The translations under genes were made by a program, and so were the position numbers. Shown one piece after another: positions 26,116 to 32,382 of a stretch of DNA of 32,382 bases. Numbering within the stretch: position 1 is the stretch's first letter; each line of letters begins with the position of its first letter. The notes under the pieces are model-generated. The model was not told the origin of the DNA, made no database searches, and saw nothing but the letters and a program-made list of their open reading frames with translations. The DNA lies in assembly GCA_020628725.1 (NCBI GenBank), contig JAHDEO010000018.1, forward strand, positions 1-32,382, read 5' to 3'. This DNA comes from Saprospiraceae bacterium (GTDB lineage: Bacteria; Bacteroidota; Bacteroidia; Chitinophagales; Saprospiraceae).

Positions 26116-29100
26116 CAGACTCATCGGATTGGGATATTTTATTGCAAGCACCTCCGTAAGTCAAGACCAATTCCGGTGCATTTCCACTACTTTCTTTTGT
26201 ATGATAACGGATGTATTTATTATTGTCCGAAATAATGGCAAGGCTCACTGTGCCATCTCCCGCAGCTTCGCCTTGAACGGCACTTGTTATGTCTATTTCT
26301 GCCCATTGACCTGCTGCCACTGCAGTAAAATTGCTGAGACTCGTACCGCCGAATTGGTTGTTGTTCCAAGTCAAGCCGGATTCAGTCCAGTTGTCGGATG
26401 GCGCAAGTAAGAGTTCTTGTGCAACGCTTCCATTGCTATTAGAAGAAACTTTAATTCTGAATGTTGCACTTTGCAATTGAGCAGCATCGACTCCCGAAAC
26501 ATCAAATTTGAGGTATCCGTAGCGAGTGTATTTATCGCTGCCTCCTTTTTTGATGTGTATGGTTGTACTATTTCCATAATTATTATCGGCATAAGTGCCG
26601 CCTCTGATGAAGGTATCATCCGTAGGATTGAGTACATCCGTTGAAGCATTTCCACCGACAGGCGTACCTCCACCGCAATTGCAGTTCGCATCATATGTCT
26701 CACCTACAGTACAGGGATCGCCGTCATCACAACTTGCGTTAAGTGTACAATTGCCATTCGTATCATCGTTAGCATCACAAATGCCATCATTATCCGAATC
26801 TTGGAAAGTACCTACACAATTACAATTGGCATCGTAAGCGTCGCCAATTGTACATGCATCGCCATCGTCACAACTTGCGCCAAGTGTACAATCACCATTC
26901 GTCTCATCATCAGCGTCGCAAATACCATCATTATCTGAGTCCGGACATGGAGTAGGCTCGCAGTCATTATAAGTCAATGTCAATATCGGACCTTGACCGG
27001 ATTCGCGACTCCCATAAATGACATATTCTGTACCTGTACCTTCTAATAGCAATGAAATGGTTTTATCTCCATTCAAAGCAGATAATACGTCAGCAGAAAT
27101 ATCGACACTTGCGGTTGATACCGCATTGGAAACGTCAAAATTTGTAATCAATGATGAACTGCCCGGTTGATTGCTCCAAGTAATGCCGCTTTCAGTCCAA
27201 CTATCATCACTTAAGTGCGACAATGCTTGACTCACAGTACCGCTTGAATTATTGGTGACCGTAAGTTGAAGCGTAGCAGAGGCAAAATCCGTAGCATCAT
27301 AGCCTGTCAAATCGAATTTGATATAACTCTGTCTTGTATATTTCAAATTGGATGTTTTTTTCGTTGCTAATCCTCCTGTTCCGTAGTTGTTATTTTCATA
27401 AGAACCTCCACGTACAAAAGCGTCTGCTGCCGCAGCAAGGGAAGCATCTTCGACGCTAGTTGAGGTACCTTCACATACACAATTGGTGGTATAAACATCA
27501 TTGATTGTGCAATCACTTCCATCGTCGCAGGATGTACCTATCAGGTCATTATGGAGCGTCGGACAAATATCTACTGAATCATTGATGCCATCACCATCAC
27601 TGTCAGTATCATCACAAGGATCGGCAGGCGGCGTGTAACTTGCAGGATTGACAGGCACACTTCGGGTAGTTGAGGTACGAACCTCTATAAAACGATTCAT
27701 CATATCGTCTTTTCGAGTCGTATATGCCGGATCGTTGATGTAGTTGCCTGAGTCGTTTTCAGAGAGATTTGTACTCAAATCAAAAAGATACGTGGGATTA
27801 AAATCGGCATCAAGGTCAGCGTTACATTCAAAAATGAGCTTCCAATCGCCATCTCTGATGGTTGCCGTTCTCGGTCCGCTTGCTCCTTGGTTAATTATTT
27901 CGTTGCGTGGTTCGTAGCTATTATCTCCTAAGAGAAGTTGGAGAAAATTATGTGAATCTTTGGCTTCATTAGACGTAATAGCACCACCTGCTATCCCGGC
28001 AAAAGTAGCTACAAAGTCAGTTCCGGTAACCATGTGATCGGAAGTAGAGCCTGCCGGGACTACACAGGGCCAAGTCACTATCAAAGGTATTCTGTGTCCT
28101 CCCTCATAAGGATCTCTCTTGTCTCCGCGAAGGTTTCCGCTTGAATAATGTCCTACATCTTTTGCATAATTTAAGCCGCCATTATCAGAAGTAAATACAA
28201 TCACGGTATTTTCGTATTCACCATTTGCTTTCAAGGCATCTACGATTTTTTTGACTTCCCAATCAAATACTCTAATCATATCTGTAAGCGGATCCGGTGT
28301 TGTTCCTGCATACGCTTCGCCTTCGATAAAGTCCGGCGCGGTGTGAGGAATGTGAACCGAAGTAGCAGAATAGTATAGGAAGAATGGTTCGGGTTGTTGG
28401 GAGGCATTATTGATGAAATTGACGGCTTTATTAGCCAAAATTTCATTCATATCATAGGCGTTCCAATTTGAGTCACCGGGTCCTTCGCCCTTAGCACTCA
28501 GTTGAAGAGGGTCAATGTTGGTTTCATCAAGATGGATAATATCCGAATTAGCTCCTAATGGATACCATTGACCGTTTTCGTATGCCAAATAGCTTGGTCC
28601 CTGTATGCCATGAGGGAGGGTAAAATCATAATCGAAACCCAAATCGTTCGGATTATTGCTGACCCAAGTATTGAAGTCAACTTGCCCAAGCGCGTTTATC
28701 TCCTTTCCTCTGTAAATATTATTGGAATTTAACTCATAATAATCTCCTCCAAAATGCCATTTACCGATAAATCCTGTATGATAACCTTCACGCTTTACTG
28801 CCTGTCCGATAGTAATATCTGAATCGGTCATAGTATTATCATCAAAATGTCCCCAGATACCACCGGGTCTTGAAGAACGAATATTATAATTTCCGGTCAT
28901 TACGGCATATCTCGAAGGCGCGCACACAGCAGCAGGCGAGTGTGCATCGGTAAACCACATCCCCTCATCAATAAGTGCCTCAATATTGGGCGTAGGGGCT
29001 CCTCCCGGAACGCCTCTGGTTTGCAGGTGATAACTACTAATATCACTACGACCAAAGTCATCCGCAAAGATGAAAACGATATTTGGTCGGTCTTGTCCCA

Positions 29101-29158
29101 TAAGGACTGAAGCCAAAGTCATTAAGGCAATTACAATAAATGTTGTTTTATTTTCCAT
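25883..29158 (-). CDS. Secreted type I sulfatase with two DNRLRE domains and T9SS type A signal
   Basis: I place the start at 29158 (MENKTTFIVIALMTL...), which gives a normal signal peptide ending near LMGQ; the ORF-track start at 29215 adds 19 residues ahead of it. Numbering below uses the longer form. The sulfatase domain (about 42-520) has ADD (51-53), the formylglycine motif CAPSR (Cys98), GKWHFGG, TSDNGGL and EGGHRIPLIV, as in arylsulfatase-A-like S1 enzymes; Cys98 would need a maturation enzyme. A DSDGDGINDSVD calcium-loop region and CDDGDxCT repeats follow, with two DNRLRE/CBM96-like domains (FVRGGSYENNNYG, FIRGGTYADNNYG). The C-terminus (IKIYPNPSDDRISIEM...GIYVVQ...ERLIKK) is a canonical T9SS type A sorting domain. 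It probably removes sulfate from polysaccharide, fitting the PL8 lyase next door. Confidence 0.93.
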   Translation of the reverse strand: MENKTTFIVIALMTLASVLMGQDRPNIVFIFADDFGRSDISSYHLQTRGVPGGAPTPNIEALIDEGMWFTDAHSPAAVCAPSRYAVMTGNYNIRSSRPGGIWGHFDDNTMTDSDITIGQAVKREGYHTGFIGKWHFGGDYYELNSNNIYRGKEINALGQVDFNTWVSNNPNDLGFDYDFTLPHGIQGPSYLAYENGQWYPLGANSDIIHLDETNIDPLQLSAKGEGPGDSNWNAYDMNEILANKAVNFINNASQQPEPFFLYYSATSVHIPHTAPDFIEGEAYAGTTPDPLTDMIRVFDWEVKKIVDALKANGEYENTVIVFTSDNGGLNYAKDVGHYSSGNLRGDKRDPYEGGHRIPLIVTWPCVVPAGSTSDHMVTGTDFVATFAGIAGGAITSNEAKDSHNFLQLLLGDNSYEPRNEIINQGASGPRTATIRDGDWKLIFECNADLDADFNPTYLFDLSTNLSENDSGNYINDPAYTTRKDDMMNRFIEVRTSTTRSVPVNPASYTPPADPCDDTDSDGDGINDSVDICPTLHNDLIGTSCDDGSDCTINDVYTTNCVCEGTSTSVEDASLAAAADAFVRGGSYENNNYGTGGLATKKTSNLKYTRQSYIKFDLTGYDATDFASATLQLTVTNNSSGTVSQALSHLSDDSWTESGITWSNQPGSSSLITNFDVSNAVSTASVDISADVLSALNGDKTISLLLEGTGTEYVIYGSRESGQGPILTLTYNDCEPTPCPDSDNDGICDADDETNGDCTLGASCDDGDACTIGDAYDANCNCVGTFQDSDNDGICDANDDTNGNCTLNASCDDGDPCTVGETYDANCNCGGGTPVGGNASTDVLNPTDDTFIRGGTYADNNYGNSTTIHIKKGGSDKYTRYGYLKFDVSGVDAAQLQSATFRIKVSSNSNGSVAQELLLAPSDNWTESGLTWNNNQFGGTSLSNFTAVAAGQWAEIDITSAVQGEAAGDGTVSLAIISDNNKYIRYHTKESSGNAPELVLTYGGACNKISQSDESAIKIYPNPSDDRISIEMSDNLQEEIEQIAIYSITGELLMVKTDGFMEPIYIGDLPSGIYVVQARGAGKIWSERLIKK
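26150..26650 (-). other. DNRLRE/CBM96-like domain 2 of the sulfatase
   Basis: Begins near TDDTFIRGGTYADNNYG and ends at ELVLTYGG, with YLKFDVSG and NWTESGLTWNN in between. Such beta-sandwich domains are linked to polysaccharide binding in some families. Confidence 0.7.
26960..27465 (-). other. DNRLRE/CBM96-like domain 1 of the sulfatase
   Basis: ADAFVRGGSYENNNYG, YIKFDLTGYDA, SWTESGITWSN and ILTLTYN follow the same order as in the second domain. The two copies are separated by CDDGDxCTxxDxYDxNCNC calcium-loop linkers. Confidence 0.7.
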
Positions 29159-29239
29159 ATGTTTTTGAAATAAGAGAGAGGTGGTTGAATATTTCCTCTC
29201 GTTAATGTTGTTCATAAATAAAAAAAATCTAACGCGAGT

Positions 29240-29606
29240 CCACCCCCAGCCCTCTCCAAAGGGCAGGGGTGATTGGTTCTGAATGAAAAATCATTTTCCT
29301 CAAAATATAATTTTGTCACGAGTCCCAACGGGACGACATATTATAACAATGGGTGTAAGCCCATTGCTCGAAATAAACCTACTTCCTTAGCCCTGAAAGG
29401 GCGGTATAGCGTGGAATTTCGCCCTTTCAGGGCTGATAAAGCTCCTTGTTTTTATCTTGGGGCTTACACCCCAAGTTAGTAGATTTTGCCCCGTTGGGGC
29501 TTGAGATAAAATAATATTTATCTGAAATTCAGAACCAATCACCCCTGCTCCAAAGGGGGACATATACTCGCGATAATCTCCCCCTTTGGAGCAGGGCTGG
29601 AGGTGG
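29240..29606. repeat. ~370-bp palindromic intergenic element
   Basis: Nested inverted repeats. The outer arms (CCACCCCCAGCCCTCTCCAAAGGG near 29240 and its near complement ending at 29606) enclose a perfect 21-bp pair (29264-29284 with 29527-29547). Between them are smaller palindromes such as CCCTGAAAGGGC/GCCCTTTCAGGGC and CCCAACGGGA. It has no coding potential; the 101 and 68 aa ORFs across it are chance. It resembles a MITE or a dispersed Bacteroidota repeat rather than a gene. Confidence 0.7.
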
Positions 29607-29881
29607 AAAACGCATAACTCATTCTTATTTATGAACATCATTATTGGTTTAACAATTTTCAGTTTTATAAAAAAGTGTGCAAAGAAATTCATTCTATCGA
29701 AAAATAGAATGAGCAGCGATTGTCGAATTGTACATTGCCAATTCGCTATCTTCAGAAAAATAAAGGCTGTGGATTCGGTGCGCGTGACTCAAAGCAGCTA
29801 TTAGCACTAAAACTTCATTGAGTGGATGTTTGTGAATGAGAAATGAATTGAAATGCGTCCACGATAAAAAGGGTACTACAT
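29607..29881. other. Intergenic sequence without recognisable features
   Basis: Between the palindromic element and the 21-nt repeat. A 72-codon ORF (29586-29804 +) has no protein-like features. It contains nothing else I can support. Confidence 0.5.
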
Positions 29882-29909
29882 TAGACTTTATTTCAGAATA
29901 AAGTCTATT
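29882..29909 (-). repeat. Palindrome carrying the second 21-nt repeat copy
   Basis: TAGACTTTATT (29882-29892) and AATAAAGTCTA (29897-29907) form an 11-bp stem with loop TCAG. Bases 29889-29909 are the exact reverse complement of 6946-6966. The coding-like remnant to the right begins directly at this palindrome. Confidence 0.6.
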
Positions 29910-30246
29910 ATCAAATCAAATTAATGGGAAAGATTATTCTTTGTTACAAGGTACTTATAAAGACGAGAAAAGCATTGAAATTGATTCAAAGTATCCTTAC
30001 GTAGAATTGCACTTTTTATCTTTCAAAAGGGTAAAAAAAATAAGTATTTTATCTTTTCCCTAATTTATCACCCTTCAAATAAAACGCTTTACACATTTAC
30101 AGAATACCAAAATTACTCTATATCAATCTTTTGCATTTATATTTCAAGATGATAATAAAATATTATACCAGCTCTTAGGTTTTGAATCAATACGAGTAGA
30201 ATATACCAAAAATAGTCCGACAATATGCGGTAGTATCATTCTCTAA
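29908..30246 (+). pseudogene. 5'-truncated, frameshifted gene remnant
   Basis: Three reading-frame segments in sequence look protein-like but are out of frame. The first contains GKDYSLLQGTYKDEKSIEI and reaches an 8-A run near 30033. A shift there allows YFIFSLIYHPSNKTLYTF. A later shift gives LYQSFAFIFQDDNKILYQLL, which ends at a TAA at 30244-30246. No start codon precedes the first segment, which abuts the palindrome at 29882-29907. I do not recognise the parent protein. Its end overlaps the 3' end of the opposite-strand 494 aa gene by 11 bp. Confidence 0.45.
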
Positions 30247-31720
30247 GTCGCCACTTAATCCATGTGGAAAAATGAAGAAATGCGTATCTAGTAGATTCGA
30301 TTGTAGTGATTTCCGGAAGTGCTGTTTCCAAAATAGTTTTTGGGGATTCTGTTTTTCTCAATTTATCAAGTAAACGAAGCATGTAAGCAACCGTCCGGGA
30401 TTTCTTGTTTTTATACTTGTTTCTGCGAATAGTATTTCTTAGTTGATTTTGAAAATACATCGCTGAATTAGTTTCATAAATGGCTATCAAAGAGAGTATT
30501 TCAAGTTCTTGTTCCAGATAACTTGTAGAATGTAACCATAGATTTTCCTGCAACATGTTTTTGCATTGTTCAAATCTTTCATACGATTTCATTATTAAGT
30601 ACATGTAAGCGGAAACCAATACCGGATTTACCCACAAATCCTTAGTATTTCCAATTGTATTTTCCCAACTCCATTCATTCACCTCTTTAGAGGTAAATGA
30701 CTCTTGAAGTAAAAGAGAAAATAGCCGACCAAGCGAAAGAGTTAATCTAAGGTAAAGGGATACGCTGTCCATTTTCTCGGAAGATACATTGGTTGCCAAC
30801 TTTTTAAACTTGTCGAATTCTTGTTCTAGTCTAAGTATATAATAATCTAACTCTGAATATTTCATTTGATATAGAAATTCAAAAAAATTAGTATAAAACA
30901 CTATGAGATTTTCAAAAAAATTGACAAATCCGGCTTCACTTTCGTTATATGTTTCTACCAACTCTTCGAAGTATTGTATTGCCTTTTCAGGTTCAAGTTT
31001 CCATGCATGATAGGAGTATTTAATGGATAAAATTAAAGCTTTGATAGAGAATTTTTGCTCGGATAAATCCAAGTTAAGTATTGGATTTTCAATTATAGGC
31101 TTCCAGTTTTCTTCCGTGGTATTGATGTCATTTGCCAACGTAACTTGTTTTATGCCTATTAGCTGCAATTCCATCTTGACACCCCATAACTTTATCAATT
31201 CTCGCAAATCAACTTCGGCAGTCTCTTTGTTTAATACAATGTTTTTAATTTCAGTATTTTGGTATTCAGTGAAAAATAAAAAAAGTAAATTATAAGCTGC
31301 CATATCTTGTTGTTCGTGTTTCAGAGCTAATTCAAAGGCTTTTTTTCGTGCTCTATGTGCTTGCCGAACAAAACCTAATTGATACATAGTTTCTGACTCA
31401 GCAGCTATTTTTTCAATCTCATACCTTGCTTTAAGATGACGTACAGAAGGCGGACGATGTGTGGTGAGAAAAGAAATTAATTTATCAAAAAGATAACTGA
31501 CAGTTGTATTTGCACTGTTTATTTCATTCCTTTTAATATATTTTTTAAATCGCTGCTCATCATAAAATTTTGTATTTGACATATAGTCAAATACCTTTGA
31601 GTAGTCACTGCCTTTTTTGAGTTTATTAATTTCCAGTCTAAATAATCGCTTCTCGCTCTGTCTCATTTGATGAATGGCAGAGTATAGCATTTCTGATTTA
31701 CTTGGATGTTTTGTACCCAT
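30236..31720 (-). CDS. ~494 aa helical protein, unrecognised family (paralogue of 6997-8499)
   Basis: 494 residues, no signal peptide or membrane span, rich in K/E/L/Y/F and probably all-helical. It shares with the 6997-8499 protein the N-terminal block (QSEKRLFRLEINKLKKGSDY, FDYM, RFKKYI), a KLISFL helix, a QAHRARKKAFELALKH helix pair (about 120-137) and the C-terminal ALPEITTIES...FSTWIKWRLRE. Overall identity looks low, with conservation concentrated at both ends, so the two are old paralogues. It follows a module-bearing surface-protein gene by 95 bp on the same strand, so the two could be co-transcribed. No catalytic or DNA-binding motif is evident. I cannot assign a function. Confidence 0.85.
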   Translation of the reverse strand: MGTKHPSKSEMLYSAIHQMRQSEKRLFRLEINKLKKGSDYSKVFDYMSNTKFYDEQRFKKYIKRNEINSANTTVSYLFDKLISFLTTHRPPSVRHLKARYEIEKIAAESETMYQLGFVRQAHRARKKAFELALKHEQQDMAAYNLLFLFFTEYQNTEIKNIVLNKETAEVDLRELIKLWGVKMELQLIGIKQVTLANDINTTEENWKPIIENPILNLDLSEQKFSIKALILSIKYSYHAWKLEPEKAIQYFEELVETYNESEAGFVNFFENLIVFYTNFFEFLYQMKYSELDYYILRLEQEFDKFKKLATNVSSEKMDSVSLYLRLTLSLGRLFSLLLQESFTSKEVNEWSWENTIGNTKDLWVNPVLVSAYMYLIMKSYERFEQCKNMLQENLWLHSTSYLEQELEILSLIAIYETNSAMYFQNQLRNTIRRNKYKNKKSRTVAYMLRLLDKLRKTESPKTILETALPEITTIESTRYAFLHFSTWIKWRLRE

Positions 31721-31815
31721 GTCGGGAAAATATAAAATTTAATAATATTTTTGAATATAGATTTGTAATAATTTTTTTTTGCTCAAAACTTTCATTATTA
31801 AACGTTTATGCATCC

Positions 31816-32382
31816 TTACTTGGGTACTCTTGATGAAACACCGTTATTCTCAAACCATAATGACTTATCTTGTCCGTTTATATCTCCATCTAAATTAAAG
31901 TCAGGCGAGAAGTAATAATCAAAAACCCCATTATTCTCAAACCAAATTGTCTTATCTGTTCCTTGTATGTCGTAGCTCGGAAAATCGGATTGATTAGCAT
32001 CTCCTGCAAACATTACCCATTCACCTGTTGGGAGTTGCTTTTGTCCAAAACTCGTTTGGTCGCGGTAGCTGTCTGAGGCACGGAAATCGTATGATAATTC
32101 ATTATTGATTATTGGAATGGCGGTGGGTGTCATGATACCAATATGATTTCGATGTTCAATGACAATGTATAATGAATCCGCCGTTGGCGAGAGTAAAGCG
32201 CAACGGTCAGGGAATGTAACACTACCATCATTCATCAGCAAACCTGCGGTCATCCCGGTTTCTGTATTCTTTTGAATATCAGTACGAAATGAGACTAATA
32301 CCCAATCCGTCTCATTACCCGTATAATCGGCATCTGTCCAGCCTGCGCCCTCCGTTCCTGTATAGTTCCACGGAGTCGTATG
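31816..32382 (-). CDS. C-terminus of a large surface protein with the SSRVPK module (5' end outside window)
   Basis: The ORF track starts at an internal Met (32253), but the frame stays open to the window edge (PWNYTGTEGAGWTDADYTG upstream of it), giving 188 visible residues. All of it belongs to the shared module, copy g: DWVLVSFRTDIQKNTE, EHRNHIGIMTPTA, EWVMFAGDANQ, two D-I-x-G-x-DK segments (DIQGTDK, DINGQDK) and VSSRVPK. It mixes traits of the two subtypes (VMFAGDANQ as in copies b and c, TIWFENNGVFDYYFS as in copies e and f). The enzyme part lies to the right of the window. The stop is 95 bp before the start of the 494 aa gene. Confidence 0.9.
   Translation of the reverse strand, partial: HTTPWNYTGTEGAGWTDADYTGNETDWVLVSFRTDIQKNTETGMTAGLLMNDGSVTFPDRCALLSPTADSLYIVIEHRNHIGIMTPTAIPIINNELSYDFRASDSYRDQTSFGQKQLPTGEWVMFAGDANQSDFPSYDIQGTDKTIWFENNGVFDYYFSPDFNLDGDINGQDKSLWFENNGVSSRVPK

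Noticed and set aside
29387-29692. 101 aa minus ORF in the palindromic element
   Set aside because: It reads straight through inverted-repeat DNA and has no plausible protein composition.
1-32382. Search for tRNA, rRNA, riboswitch, SusC/SusD or transposase genes
   Set aside because: None recognised on either strand.

Overview
The window looks like an accessory, surface-protein-rich stretch of a Bacteroidota chromosome, most likely a Saprospiraceae-like or related environmental lineage (inference). The base composition is moderately AT-rich. No Shine-Dalgarno-like sites stand out before the starts. The sulfatase ends in a canonical type IX secretion (T9SS) type A sorting domain. The other large proteins are 1250 to more than 1660 residue secreted multidomain enzymes built from lamin-tail, CotH-kinase, chitobiase-like, Ig-like, cadherin-like and calcium-loop modules.

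Layout. 1-4998 (-): 5'-complete, 3'-truncated CotH/lamin-tail surface protein; the ORF track misses it because its stop lies outside the window. 5383-5607 (-): orphan fragment of a C-terminal module. 5894-6400 (-): small lipoprotein. 6997-8499 (+): first of two ~500 aa paralogues of a family I do not recognise. 8514-12752, 12852-17210 and 17279-21559 (all -, gaps of 99 and 68 bp, plausible operon in the order CotH protein, metalloprotease, toroid-type enzyme). 21878-25657 (-): chondroitinase-ABC-type PL8 lyase. 25883-29158 (-): sulfatase with two DNRLRE domains. 29240-29606: large palindromic intergenic repeat. 29908-30246: degraded gene remnant. 30236-31720 (-): second ~500 aa paralogue. 31816-32382 (-): C-terminus of another large surface protein running off the right edge.

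Functional reading. The PL8 lyase, a sulfatase and a second toroid-like secreted protein suggest breakdown of a sulfated glycosaminoglycan-like polysaccharide. The metalloprotease and CotH proteins would act on or decorate the associated protein. No SusC/SusD pair is present, so this is not a classical polysaccharide utilisation locus.

The most unusual feature is a ~238-residue C-terminal module that ends (I/V)SSRVPK. It occurs seven times in 32 kb (four complete, two cut by the window edges, one orphan fragment). It closes every large protein whose C-terminus is visible except the sulfatase, which carries the known T9SS type A signal instead. The module ends in two related D(I/V)NGxDK segments, the second a textbook dockerin-type calcium loop, so I propose it as an alternative surface-sorting or docking domain. 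The copies show recent exchange: 185 bp are identical between the orphan fragment and the 3' end of the 8514-12752 gene. Two neighbouring proteins also show a domain inserted inside another domain. One of these is an insertion of exactly two 89-residue Ig-like repeat units into a chitobiase-like domain. The locus therefore looks like a place where surface-protein modules are actively shuffled.
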